Under the pieces are notes generated by a model that saw only the letters and a program-made list of their open reading frames with translations, searched no databases and was not told the origin of the DNA. A stretch of DNA of 34,085 nt from Rothia sp. (in: high G+C Gram-positive bacteria) (GTDB lineage Bacteria; Actinomycetota; Actinomycetes; Actinomycetales; Micrococcaceae): the NCBI GenBank assembly GCA_030530925.1, contig JAUMUA010000007.1, positions 1-34,085 of the forward strand, in the 5' to 3' direction. This document shows positions 8,249 to 16,139 of this stretch, one piece after another (within the stretch, counting starts at the first letter, position 1; each line of letters begins with the position of its first letter). The translations under genes were made by a program, and so were the position numbers.

Positions 8249-9613
8249 TTAGAACCCACCACCGTCGGAATAGGAATCGTGAGTCATGTTTGCAAAGCGC
8301 GAGTAATGGCCCTGAAACGCCACAGCTATCGTTTTGGTGGGACCGTTACGGTGTTTTGCCACAATCACATCGGCCTCCCCGGCACGAGGAGACTCTTTAT
8401 CATAGACATCGTCTCGGTGCAGAAGGACCACCATGTCGGCATCTTGTTCAATCGATCCAGATTCACGAAGATCCGACACCATCGGCTTCTTATCGGTACG
8501 CTGTTCCGAGCCACGGTTCAACTGCGAGAGGGCAATCAGCGGAACTTCAAGCTCCTTAGCCATCAGTTTGAGCGCACGCGAAAATTCGGAAACCTCTTGC
8601 TGGCGCGACTCCACCTTTTTACCCGAGCTCATCAGCTGCAGGTAGTCCAACACAATGAGCTGCAGGTTGTTGCGTTGCTTAAGACGGCGTGCTTTCGCAC
8701 GAATTTCCATCAGCGTCATGTTCGGGGAATCGTCAATGAATAGCGGCGCGTTGTCCATTTTGCCGACGGCGGTGGCGAGCTTAGCCCACTGATCATCGTC
8801 TAACTGACCGCGTCGTAAATCGCTCAGGTTCAGTGATGCTTCCGCCGAAAGAATTTTCATCGCGATCTCATTACGACTCATCTCAAGCGAGAAAAAAACG
8901 GTGGCTTTGTTGTGCTTGATAGCGGCCGAACGTGCGATGTCCAAGGCGAAAGTGGATTTACCCATAGCCGGCCTTGCTGCCACCACAATCATCTGCCCGG
9001 GCTGTAGACCCGCCGTGAGTTCGTCAAACTCAATAAAGCCGGTGGGGACGCCGTGCACACCGTCGGCGCGGGAACCGTTCGCTTCAATCTCACTCACGGT
9101 GGAGTCCATCGCGTCTTTGAGCTGAACGTAGTCCTCGCTCTCGCGTCCGTCAGCGACGCCGTAGACCTCAGCTTGTGCCTGGTTCACCAGGCCTTCGACT
9201 TCACCATCCTGGGAGTATCCGAGCTGCGCAATTTTGGTTCCTGCCTCCACCAGACGACGCAGCACAGCGCGCTCTGCCACGATTTCGGCATAGAATCCCG
9301 CGTTTGCCGCGGTAGGAACAGAGGAGATGAGCGAGTGCAAATAAGTTGCTCCGCCAATGCGGTTGAGCTCGCCGCGCTTATTGAGTTCGTCGGCTACCGT
9401 GACGGCGTCGGCGGGTTCACCGTGACCGTACAGGGTAATGATTGCCTCATAGATACTCTCGTGAGCAGGTTTATAGAAATCGGACCCACGCAGAACTTCA
9501 ACAACGTCTGCAATCGCGTCTTTAGAGAGCATCATGCCGCCAAGAACTGACTGCTCAGCCACGTCGTCGTGGGGGAGCGTGCGAGAGCCGTAATCAGATG
9601 GAGCGTCAGACAC
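8249..9613 (-). CDS. dnaB: Replicative DNA helicase DnaB
   Basis: This is the 454-residue hexameric helicase that unwinds DNA at the replication fork. The N-terminal helical domain (about 12-115, LPHDDVAEQSVLGGMML) precedes a RecA-like domain with Walker A ARPAMGKST (213-221), Walker B LIVLDYLQLM (319-328), the SLEM motif near 242, and the arginine-finger region VSDLRESGSIEQDAD. Length is normal and no intein interrupts the helicase motifs. The start is GTG at 9613 behind an AGAGGT site. In many actinobacteria dnaB follows rplI closely; here about 2.8 kb of other genes intervene. Confidence 0.98.
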   Translation of the reverse strand: MSDAPSDYGSRTLPHDDVAEQSVLGGMMLSKDAIADVVEVLRGSDFYKPAHESIYEAIITLYGHGEPADAVTVADELNKRGELNRIGGATYLHSLISSVPTAANAGFYAEIVAERAVLRRLVEAGTKIAQLGYSQDGEVEGLVNQAQAEVYGVADGRESEDYVQLKDAMDSTVSEIEANGSRADGVHGVPTGFIEFDELTAGLQPGQMIVVAARPAMGKSTFALDIARSAAIKHNKATVFFSLEMSRNEIAMKILSAEASLNLSDLRRGQLDDDQWAKLATAVGKMDNAPLFIDDSPNMTLMEIRAKARRLKQRNNLQLIVLDYLQLMSSGKKVESRQQEVSEFSRALKLMAKELEVPLIALSQLNRGSEQRTDKKPMVSDLRESGSIEQDADMVVLLHRDDVYDKESPRAGEADVIVAKHRNGPTKTIAVAFQGHYSRFANMTHDSYSDGGGF

Positions 9614-9677
9614 TTTTTACCTCTGTCCTTGTGGAAACGATGATGCTTCTATTTTTGCATGTCTCACTATGAGCTGC

Positions 9678-10256
9678 TCACTCCTTGAGTCCCCAGAGCC
9701 CATCAGAAGTCACCCAGTATTTACCCACGGTTCCCGACCCGCCCTTAACTTGCATCGATTGCGAATAAGCTATCAAAAAATACTGCATCATCCCCCGCTG
9801 ATCCGGAGAACTACTCAAAGAATTCACAACAATATCTGGATTTCGTTGAAACTCTTTATTCCAAAGAAATTCGCTGGCTTCTTGCTCATTATGGATTACT
9901 AGCCCATCAGTTTCACTGGTAGCCTTTGGATTTACAGACGGTGTTACAGGCGTAACTACCGCAGAGACCGTAGGCTCGTTAGGAACACTTGTAGGCGTGG
10001 TGAGAGAAGAAGTTTGAGCTAGCGCTGTCGTTGTCTGGGAGGTAGATGAATCTTTCTCTTCAGTGAGTGTTGATGCGGCAGAAGAAGGTGTCTCGGCGGA
10101 CAAAGATGCAGTGGCACTAGATTTATGGTTACTTGTTACTGGTGACGTAGCTGTTGGCGATTGAGCACCCGATGATTGGTTATTTTGTGCGCAACCTATA
10201 ACCAGAAACAGCAAAGTCATAACGAGTGAAATTTTTATAAGGCTACGATTGTTCAT
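9678..10256 (-). CDS. Predicted lipoprotein of unknown function
   Basis: This 192-residue protein has a lipoprotein signal: MNNRSLIKIS, a hydrophobic stretch, and lipobox LVIGC with Cys22 as the lipidation site. Residues 25-115 form a low-complexity Ser/Thr/Ala/Pro linker that would span the cell wall. The last 75 residues (from LVIHNEQEASEFLW to YWVTSDGLWGLKE) are a compact region with aromatic residues, probably a small folded domain that I cannot assign. It lies between glycerate kinase and dnaB on the same strand with its own weak ribosome site. Function is unknown. Confidence 0.85.
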   Translation of the reverse strand: MNNRSLIKISLVMTLLFLVIGCAQNNQSSGAQSPTATSPVTSNHKSSATASLSAETPSSAASTLTEEKDSSTSQTTTALAQTSSLTTPTSVPNEPTVSAVVTPVTPSVNPKATSETDGLVIHNEQEASEFLWNKEFQRNPDIVVNSLSSSPDQRGMMQYFLIAYSQSMQVKGGSGTVGKYWVTSDGLWGLKE

Positions 10257-10321
10257 CTAACGCTGTTCCATTCTTCTCACTTTTTGCGGAATGCTTTTTA
10301 TTGATTGAGACACTCTCTCAC

Positions 10322-11464
10322 TTACGTAATGGCCTCCCCCAGTGTCCTCCCCAAGATTTCCACATAGGGCACCGGGTTCGCTAATGATTCTTCCAGCGAG
10401 ATTCCCAAATCAAGGACGGCGCACACCTGCGCAAACCCTGCTTCTTGAGCTTCGCGCTCGCTAAGTTCATTTGAACCACACACCGCAAACACAGGCTTGT
10501 TGCGAGCACGCGCCGCGCTAGCAACACCGGCAGGACCTTTGCCCTGCAGCGTTTGACGGTCAAGTTTACCTTCGCCCGTTATCACCACATCTGCATTCTC
10601 TAGTTTTCGATAAAAACCGGTGAGTTCAAAGCAGAGTTCGACGCCGGGGCGCATGGTTGCGCCTAACACAAAGCAAGCGAACCCTAATCCACCAGCGGCA
10701 CCTGCACCTGGCTGTCCGGAAAATGTTTCACGTGAAACATTCAAATTCAACTCAAGAAGGTTGGAAAAATGCTTAAGATGTGCGTCGAGCATCTTCACCT
10801 GTTCAGCGGTAGCACCTTTTTGCGGTCCATAAACCACCGCTGCGCCATTTTGCCCCAACAATGGATTCCTCACGTCGCAGGCTGTCGAAAAATTCACCAC
10901 ACCCAAACGAGAATCAAGCGTTGAGAGATCCACCGTTTCAACGTTTCCCAAGGCGCCACCGCCGTGAGCAACAGGATTACCTTGTGCATCCAATATCTGC
11001 GCGCCCAGTGCCTGTAACATGCCCGCACCACCGTCCGTGGTTGCTGATCCACCCAAACCCAGCACAATATTTCGTGCCCCTTGTTTCAAAGCAGCGAGTA
11101 TCAACTCCCCCACACCAAAACTCGTAGCGTCCCATGTATTCAATTCATTCGCAGGTATCCGGCGCAGACCGCAGGCTTCGGCAACCTCAATTACTGCGGT
11201 GGCGGTAGATAAGTCATAAGCGAATCGCGCTCGCACCTTCTCCTTTAACGGTCCGCACACCGTGGTAGTTACTTCTTGATACCCGGCACTCAATGCTACA
11301 TCCACAGTGCCATCACCCCCATCAGCAATAGGACACGTCATCGGGCTGTACGAATTCCCCAGACTCTCACACAATCCTTTAGCAATAGCGCTAGAGAGTT
11401 CAATACCAGTCAATGACCCCTTGAACTTATCTACCGCAATCAGAACATTGAGATTCTTAGTCAT
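10322..11464 (-). CDS. Glycerate kinase
   Basis: This 380-residue enzyme phosphorylates D-glycerate with ATP (GarK/GlxK family), feeding glycolysis. Family marks are NVLIAVDKFKGSL at the start, CPIADGGDGTVD near 43, LGLGGSATTDGGAGMLQALG near 137, PGAGAAGGLGFA near 252 and VITGEGKLDRQTLQGKGP near 295. The protein is complete. A perfect parS site lies in the variable stretch just before PGAGAAGG, read as Asn-Val-Ser-Arg-Glu-Thr-Phe. Thus the gene also carries a chromosome-segregation site. Whether it forms 2- or 3-phosphoglycerate cannot be told from the sequence. Confidence 0.95.
   Translation of the reverse strand: MTKNLNVLIAVDKFKGSLTGIELSSAIAKGLCESLGNSYSPMTCPIADGGDGTVDVALSAGYQEVTTTVCGPLKEKVRARFAYDLSTATAVIEVAEACGLRRIPANELNTWDATSFGVGELILAALKQGARNIVLGLGGSATTDGGAGMLQALGAQILDAQGNPVAHGGGALGNVETVDLSTLDSRLGVVNFSTACDVRNPLLGQNGAAVVYGPQKGATAEQVKMLDAHLKHFSNLLELNLNVSRETFSGQPGAGAAGGLGFACFVLGATMRPGVELCFELTGFYRKLENADVVITGEGKLDRQTLQGKGPAGVASAARARNKPVFAVCGSNELSEREAQEAGFAQVCAVLDLGISLEESLANPVPYVEILGRTLGEAIT
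10724..10739. other. parS site inside glycerate kinase
   Basis: The exact 16-bp palindrome TGTTTCACGTGAAACA is the canonical bacterial centromere bound by ParB. It is the most distant site from parAB in this window, about 20 kb away, and is encoded in frame as Val-Ser-Arg-Glu-Thr. Confidence 0.9.
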
Positions 11465-11560
11465 TTTCTTGCCACTTTCTCCGGTGAATCAGCAATATAG
11501 CCTCGTAAATGAGAGCCACGCGGTTAACGTCCAATAGCCAACATCGCTATTAAACAAAAA

Positions 11561-11598
11561 ATTAGCGGCGAAGCCCCCATACTGGCTTCACCGCTAAT
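11561..11598 (-). terminator. Intrinsic terminator upstream of glycerate kinase
   Basis: ATTAGCGG-GAAGCC (11561-11575) pairs with GGCTTC-CCGCTAAT (11584-11598) with one mismatch, and the loop is 8 bases. On the minus strand it runs into TTTTTT, so it ends transcripts arriving from the membrane-protein gene at 11926-12255. Confidence 0.85.
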
Positions 11599-11830
11599 TA
11601 TCTATCACACACATTTTCGACGCGGATTCAGCATTTCGCACGCCGGTTATTCAGTTAACAGAAAGCTTCGGGTCTCTTTTTCAGAGTGTTCCTTGAACCA
11701 TCTATTACTAGTTAACACCAGAAACCTTTGGTCTTCATTTAAGAAACCTGGGAACTATCTGGATAATCCAAAACAATTAATGAATGATAGTTCAACCCCT
11801 GCATTACATCGTCACAGCCGCCCATTCACA
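11599..11830. other. Intergenic stretch, no gene seen
   Basis: With the terminator at 11561-11598 and the small peptide candidate at 11831, this belongs to a gap of roughly 460 bases between glycerate kinase and the membrane protein. A plus-strand frame at 11693-11893 is open but lacks a ribosome site and protein-like composition. ATCTATCACACACA at 11600-11613 recurs beside another hairpin at 32647. Confidence 0.5.
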
Positions 11831-11911
11831 TTACTTACCGCTAGTGGAAAGTGGGTTTTTGGTAATCTCCCAGGAAATCAATCCCAGCACTAAGAAAACC
11901 ATCCCTAACAT
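11831..11911 (-). CDS. Possible 26-residue membrane peptide
   Basis: Starting 14 bases after the stop of the membrane-protein gene, ATG at 11911 opens 26 codons: MLGMVFLVLGLISWEITKNP then LSTSGK. The first 15 residues would form a membrane helix. The upstream site is weak (GAGTGAAC at poor spacing), so it could equally be a decayed C-terminal extension of the upstream gene in a shifted frame. I report it because the hydrophobic stretch ends in charged residues, as in real small membrane proteins. Confidence 0.25.
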   Translation of the reverse strand: MLGMVFLVLGLISWEITKNPLSTSGK

Positions 11912-11925
11912 TTTTACTGTTCACT

Positions 11926-12255
11926 CTAGGCAAGTGCCATCAAAGCAAGCCACAGCATGGGGTTAAACAAAAACGAAACGACGAGCAACAAAATATTCCA
12001 CAGGGTCATGCGGCGGTACTTAAACAGACCCACCACCGCTAACAGCGCAGAAATAGCTGAGCCAATAATGCCCAACACCATGCACACCAAAAACACGGTC
12101 ATCGTGGTGGACGGTGAACCAACGCTCACCCACACCCCCAACAACAGCATCACAATAGCAAGCACCTCAACAATCGCACCCACCACAAACATTTGGGTAC
12201 TAGGGCGCAATCGGGCACGCGCTTGAGCAGGTTTACGAATATCAAGTGAGGGCAT
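11926..12255 (-). CDS. Small membrane protein, unknown function
   Basis: This 109-residue protein has a short basic cytoplasmic start (MPSLDIRKPAQARARLRPS) and three membrane segments: about 22-45 (FVVGAIVEVLAIVMLLLGVW), 52-76 (VFLVCMVLGIIGSAISALLA) and 86-108 (NILLLVVSFLFNPMLWLALM). I chose the ATG at 12255 because longer readings to 12369 would run through the rplI terminator. No known domain is recognised. It has its own terminator at 11561-11598 and probably its own promoter, as the rplI terminator lies just upstream. Confidence 0.68.
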   Translation of the reverse strand: MPSLDIRKPAQARARLRPSTQMFVVGAIVEVLAIVMLLLGVWVSVGSPSTTMTVFLVCMVLGIIGSAISALLAVVGLFKYRRMTLWNILLLVVSFLFNPMLWLALMALA

Positions 12256-12321
12256 GTCTTTAAGTATGCCTAAAAATCCTGAAGATTCACTCAGCACAAG
12301 ACCAACGCTCATCACAGGCAC

Positions 12322-12357
12322 AAAAAAGCCGCCCTTTCCTTTTGGAAAGAGCGGCTT
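12322..12357 (-). terminator. Intrinsic terminator of the rpsF-ssb-rpsR-rplI operon
   Basis: AAGCCGC-CTTTCC (12326-12339) pairs with GGAAAG-GCGGCTT (12344-12357) around the loop TTTT, with one mismatch. On the minus strand a T-run follows, complementary to the A-run at 12322-12327. It sits just after the rplI stop. Confidence 0.93.
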
Positions 12358-12399
12358 CTTCAATAACACAAGGTATTGAAGCTCAAATAAGTGAAAAAC

Positions 12400-12849
12400 T
12401 TATTCAGCTACAACATCAAGTTCAACGTTTGCAACAACGTCTTCGTGCAAACGCACGGAAACATTGTGGCTACCGGTTGACTTAATTGCATTACCCAAGT
12501 GGATAGCGCGCTTGTCTACAGAACCGAGACCAGCAGCTTCAATTGCATCAGCAATTGCGTCTGCCTTAACGGTGCCGAACAAACGGCCTTCAACGCCAGC
12601 CTTGTGAGCAACGGTAACGGTTGCATCTGAAAGCTTTGCTGCCTGTGCCTGAGCTTCTTCAAGTGAAGCCTTCGCACGAGCGGTACGAGCTGCGCGAATG
12701 GACTCAACCTGGCGTTCGCCACCCTGGGTCCAAGTAACTGCGAAGCCGCGGGGCAATAGGAAGTTACGTGCGTAGCCGTTCTTTACAGTAACGACGTCGC
12801 CTGCAACACCCAGACCGGAAACTTCCTGAGTCAGAATAATCTTAGCCAT
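12400..12849 (-). CDS. rplI: 50S ribosomal protein L9
   Basis: This 149-residue protein begins [20 protein letters not shown] and carries the L9 signature [13 protein letters not shown] around residues 25-37, then the long connecting helix and a C-terminal globular rRNA-binding domain. L9 sits near the L1 stalk of the large subunit and supports reading-frame maintenance. It is the last gene of rpsF-ssb-rpsR-rplI, 20 bases after rpsR, with a GGAGAG site, and is followed by a strong terminator. Confidence 0.98.
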   Translation of the reverse strand: MAKIILTQEVSGLGVAGDVVTVKNGYARNFLLPRGFAVTWTQGGERQVESIRAARTARAKASLEEAQAQAAKLSDATVTVAHKAGVEGRLFGTVKADAIADAIEAAGLGSVDKRAIHLGNAIKSTGSHNVSVRLHEDVVANVELDVVAE

Positions 12850-12869
12850 GTTCTTTACTCTCCTTCTCT

Positions 12870-13106
12870 TTAGCGGCCAGCGCCGGAGTAAGGCAGAAGT
12901 GCAACTTCGCGGGCATTCTTGATTGCCTGAGCGATTTTGCGCTGTTCCTGCACGGTAACGCCAGTAACGCGACGAGCGCGGATCTTGCCGCGATCGGAGA
13001 TGAACTTACGCAAAAGTGCGACGTCCTTGTAATCAATCTCGGTTACGTCTGCAGCCTTGAGCGGGTTCTGCTTTGGTTTGGGCTTACGAATTTCAGCCTT
13101 AGCCAT
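12870..13106 (-). CDS. rpsR: 30S ribosomal protein S18
   Basis: This 78-residue protein is S18, which pairs with S6 on the platform of the small subunit. The core [26 protein letters not shown] and the end [13 protein letters not shown] are typical. It has no zinc-binding cysteines, i.e. the C-minus form. A GGAG site precedes the ATG at 13106. It sits between ssb and rplI in the conserved operon. Confidence 0.98.
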   Translation of the reverse strand: MAKAEIRKPKPKQNPLKAADVTEIDYKDVALLRKFISDRGKIRARRVTGVTVQEQRKIAQAIKNAREVALLPYSGAGR

Positions 13107-13185
13107 CGTGGTGCTCCTTCATTGTTGGGAGCCCGCGGAATGTACCGCGGGATGGGTTGAATATTTTGGTACGAAGACGAACGGT

Positions 13186-13833
13186 TTAGAACGGAGGCTC
13201 GTCGTCTGCTCCGCCACCCCAGTCGTAGTTTCCGCCGGACTGAGCGCCCCACGGATCTGCAGCTGGTGCTGATGCCGGTGCCGACTGCTGGTTGGACTGT
13301 TGCCCACCATAGTTGCCGCCGTTGTTGTTATAACCGTTGCCGCCAGAGAAATTATCTTGCTGACCGCCGGTGTTGCCACCGTAGCCACCTTGATTGTTTC
13401 CTCCAAAGTTATTGCCGCCGTTATTGAAACCGCCGCCTTGCTGACCACCGGGGTTATTACCACCGGAGCGCTGGTTACGGTTCACATTTGCGGATGCAAA
13501 ACGGAGTGAGGGTCCAATTTCTTCGATCTCTAGCTCCATTGAAGTGCGGCGTTCGCCTTCTTTAGTCTCGTACGAACGGGACTTCAAACGGCCTTGTGCA
13601 ATAACGCGCATACCCTTACGCAAGGATTCTGCAACGTTTTCTGCGGCTTCACGCCAAATCGATGCACGAAGAAAGAGGGTTTCACCTTCTTTCCATTCAC
13701 CCGATGCGCGATCGAAATTGCGCGGGGTGGATGCAATCGTAAAGTTAGCTACCGCTGCACCGTTAGGGGTGAAGCGAAGCTCAGGGTCGCCAGTTAGGTT
13801 ACCGACGACGGTAATGACGGTATCGCCAGCCAT
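13186..13833 (-). CDS. ssb: Single-stranded DNA-binding protein
   Basis: This 215-residue SSB has an N-terminal OB-fold (about 1-110; starting [20 protein letters not shown]), which binds single-stranded DNA as a tetramer. A Gly/Asn/Gln-rich linker with many GGNN-type units (about 118-195) follows, then the acidic tip DDEPPF that recruits replication and repair partners. The linker is longer and more Asn/Gln-rich than in Escherichia coli but typical for actinobacteria. GGAGG lies seven bases before the ATG. It lies between rpsF and rpsR. Confidence 0.97.
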   Translation of the reverse strand: MAGDTVITVVGNLTGDPELRFTPNGAAVANFTIASTPRNFDRASGEWKEGETLFLRASIWREAAENVAESLRKGMRVIAQGRLKSRSYETKEGERRTSMELEIEEIGPSLRFASANVNRNQRSGGNNPGGQQGGGFNNGGNNFGGNNQGGYGGNTGGQQDNFSGGNGYNNNGGNYGGQQSNQQSAPASAPAADPWGAQSGGNYDWGGGADDEPPF

Positions 13834-13868
13834 TTGATGCCTCCAGTCGTTGACTTCAAGTAGTTAAA

Positions 13869-14174
13869 TTACTTGGATGAGATCTTCTGCTCTTCAGGGC
13901 GGATGATCTTAGTGCGCATAACGGATTCGTTCAGGCTAAGAACGCGATCCAATTCTGCGGAGGTTTCCGGAGTGGAAGTGAAGTTAACGACTGCGTAAAT
14001 GCCTTCGTTCTTCTTCTGAATTTCGTATGCAAGACGGCGACGACCCCAGATGTCCATGTTGTCGATGGTGCCGTTGTCTTTGGTTACGATTTCGAGGAAC
14101 TTCGAGAGGGTAGGCTCAACAGCCTTGTCCTCTACCTCGGGATTGAGGATAACCATCAGTTCGTATTCACGCAT
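13869..14174 (-). CDS. rpsF: 30S ribosomal protein S6
   Basis: This 101-residue protein is S6 ([20 protein letters not shown]; then [23 protein letters not shown]), which binds the 16S rRNA platform together with S18. I chose ATG at 14174 because AAGGAGGGG lies just upstream and the length matches the family; the reading to 14282 adds a basic tail with no homology. It is the first gene of the rpsF-ssb-rpsR-rplI operon. A hairpin immediately upstream may be an autoregulatory site. Confidence 0.97.
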   Translation of the reverse strand: MREYELMVILNPEVEDKAVEPTLSKFLEIVTKDNGTIDNMDIWGRRRLAYEIQKKNEGIYAVVNFTSTPETSAELDRVLSLNESVMRTKIIRPEEQKISSK

Positions 14175-14201
14175 GATTAAACCCCTCCTTTGGGCTAAAC
14201 G

Positions 14202-14220
14202 GCTATGGGATTTCCATAGC
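14202..14220 (-). promoter_or_regulatory. rpsF leader hairpin, candidate S6:S18 autoregulatory element
   Basis: GCTATGG (14202-14208) pairs with CCATAGC (14214-14220) around a five-base loop, upstream of the rpsF Shine-Dalgarno site. On the minus strand CCG follows the stem directly. In many bacteria the S6:S18 complex represses its own message by binding a leader helix with an exposed CCG; the resemblance is partial and the assignment is inference. Confidence 0.35.
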
Positions 14221-14384
14221 AGGAGATTCTTTCGAGTTTGCGCACGCGCGGGGATTGGCCGGTTGCGCACAGACTTTGCCAACTGTACAGCAGTTAGGGC
14301 TGTGAATACAGGGTTTTTGACAGGTTCCGCGCAATATCACACGAACTACAAGTTTGTAAGTATCGACCAGTACCCACCGCGCAT

Positions 14385-14759
14385 TTAGAAAATGCGGCGG
14401 TTAGCCAAGCTGTTCATGAGCCCCACGCGAATAGGCATGGTGAAGAGATCGATAAAGAGCAAAAGCCCCAAGAGAACGAAGAAACCGTAGCCAATAAAAA
14501 TCGGCGCAGTGAGCCACCCCAGTCCGTGAAGAATAAGGTAGAAAATGCCCATCATCGGTTGGCGCAAATAGAATTTATGTGCACCGAAGACGCCCAAAAA
14601 GAACCACAGAAGATAAGAAATCAGCACAGATTTCTGGTGAATGACATAGGTGGGCTGGCTCTGGTACCCAGGTCCACCGAGCCCATAGCTAGGGGCAAAA
14701 GGGTTGCGTTGATGGTTATTAATATATTGCGGGGTGTAGTGCTCTGGCTGTTGCGCCAT
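14385..14759 (-). CDS. TM2 domain-containing protein
   Basis: This 124-residue protein has a Tyr/Gln/Pro-rich cytoplasmic N-terminus (1-43) followed by a TM2 domain: SYLLWFFLGVFGAHKFYLRQPMMGIFYLI, with the GxxGAHKFYL turn between two helices, then a third hydrophobic stretch GYGFFVLLGLLLFIDLFTMP. TM2 proteins are small membrane proteins of poorly known role. AGGCAGGA precedes the ATG. The hairpin CGCATTT-AGA-AAATGCG overlaps the stop codon and may protect the 3' end. Confidence 0.88.
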   Translation of the reverse strand: MAQQPEHYTPQYINNHQRNPFAPSYGLGGPGYQSQPTYVIHQKSVLISYLLWFFLGVFGAHKFYLRQPMMGIFYLILHGLGWLTAPIFIGYGFFVLLGLLLFIDLFTMPIRVGLMNSLANRRIF

Positions 14760-14882
14760 ATAGATCCTGCCTTTTTAGATATAACGGGAGTTATTGCTAA
14801 ATCTGGTTTAAACAGTAAGAAGAATCTTTGCGAATAAACACCCTATTTCGCACTGAGCGTGAGGAGTTCACACAGGGCAGTT

Positions 14883-16133
14883 TTATTTGGAACCGGTTTT
14901 CTTTTCCATCCCCACCGAAATATCTGCCACGTTGCCGCTTGAAACCACGGTGGCATCAATATTGACTTGAACCTCTTCTCGCATCTGCTTGCCATCCATG
15001 GTGTACGTCAGCAAAAAAGTGGCGGGCTTGTACTTGCTGGCGTGCCAGCTATTGCCGCTTTGAGCGTCCTGCAATAACCACAGCGCCGGACGATCCACCA
15101 GGGTCCACTCGACGTCGTCGATTTTATGCGCCCCCGTGGACGGCGAAGCGGTTGATCCTGCTTTCGCAGCAGATACCTGCTTAGCTATTCCGTTGTGGTT
15201 ATATTTGGCTGACGAGGGGCAATGCGGTGTTTCTAGCGAATGAGAGAGCAAGCATTCGTCAATCCATTCGGTAATCGCGGTATCGGTTTCGCTCCACATA
15301 CGCTCCGACGGGCGCACCTTAATTGTTTGATCCGCCAAGGGAGTCTTTACGAGCGGCACCTTTGTTTGAACCGCGCCGCCCACCACGGTGTAGTACGAAT
15401 CTTCGGGGAGCTCAATCGTGAATTTTCCGGGCAACAACGCCACATTCAACTGAGCAGGATCCGTGTTCTTATCAGTAGAAGACTTTGCAGCTTTAAGCGT
15501 CTGTCCATTCACCAGTAGGCGATCAATATTTACATTGCTGGAATACTTCACCATGGTCTGAGGAGCACTTGCTAAGCGCCAGGAATCATTCAGCAACCCG
15601 CCACGATGCTCCAATATCAGGTCAATGCCAACCTGTTGTTCTTGCCCATCAACCACTGCTGTTACCTGCGCACGAGCACGCTCACCCCAGGTCTCTATGC
15701 GGTCAATATGAAACTCTTGCACTCGACCCTGCGCAGCTCGATACATCGAATTTTTAAGAAACAGATAATCGTTGTGGCCATACGCTGAGCGGTCTATCGT
15801 CTGAAGATAATTACCGTATTCCATATTGTGCATATAGTCTTCGACTGCCTCTTCAGCAGTATGTGCCGCCGCAAAATAGTTCGCGATTGCTGACACCACG
15901 GCAGCACCCAAAACCACCGAAAGCGCCACAATAATCAGCCGACGCCGCACCGAAATTTTCTCAGCGCGAGTCAGAATGCCCGCCGCGCGTCGGCTCGTTG
16001 AAGCAACTCTGCGAGTTGTACTCGAAACAAACTCGCTAGCAATACTGACCGAACGGCGACTCACAGAAGCCAACGAACCGGTGATAGAACCCGGCTCCTT
16101 GGGCGGCTGAGGGTCGCGCTCCTGATCGCTCAT
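14883..16133 (-). CDS. Single-pass surface protein of unknown function in ABC/two-component operon
   Basis: This 416-residue protein has a Ser/Arg-rich cytoplasmic N-terminus (1-65), one membrane helix at about 66-88 (LIIVALSVVLGAAVVSAIAN), and an extracellular region of about 325 residues. Just after the helix, EDYMHNMEYGNYLQTIDRS and later VTAVVDGQEQQVGIDLILEHRGGLLNDSWRLAS resemble an NTF2-like fold such as that in TcaA-type proteins, though the zinc ribbon of TcaA is absent. A Cys pair lies in ECLLSHSLETPHC, and a low-complexity stretch near 325 leads to a C-terminal beta-rich part. It starts six bases after the response-regulator stop, so it belongs to the operon. A sensing or effector role at the envelope is inference. 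Confidence 0.85.
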   Translation of the reverse strand: MSDQERDPQPPKEPGSITGSLASVSRRSVSIASEFVSSTTRRVASTSRRAAGILTRAEKISVRRRLIIVALSVVLGAAVVSAIANYFAAAHTAEEAVEDYMHNMEYGNYLQTIDRSAYGHNDYLFLKNSMYRAAQGRVQEFHIDRIETWGERARAQVTAVVDGQEQQVGIDLILEHRGGLLNDSWRLASAPQTMVKYSSNVNIDRLLVNGQTLKAAKSSTDKNTDPAQLNVALLPGKFTIELPEDSYYTVVGGAVQTKVPLVKTPLADQTIKVRPSERMWSETDTAITEWIDECLLSHSLETPHCPSSAKYNHNGIAKQVSAAKAGSTASPSTGAHKIDDVEWTLVDRPALWLLQDAQSGNSWHASKYKPATFLLTYTMDGKQMREEVQVNIDATVVSSGNVADISVGMEKKTGSK

Positions 16134-16139
16134 TATTAC

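Noticed and set aside
11693..11893. Plus-strand frame of 66 codons in the gap upstream of glycerate kinase
   Set aside because: No ribosome site, no homology-like composition, and it overlaps antisense to a more plausible hydrophobic frame.
12256..12369. 38-residue extension of the small membrane protein
   Set aside because: It would run through the rplI terminator hairpin and has no suitable ribosome site.
14175..14282. 36-residue N-terminal extension of ribosomal protein S6
   Set aside because: It is basic and non-homologous, and it lies over a hairpin and a strong Shine-Dalgarno site for the shorter form.
14760..14882. Weak pairing GTGTGA/TCACGC after the surface-protein gene
   Set aside because: Six pairs with a wobble and no T-run; insufficient for a terminator.
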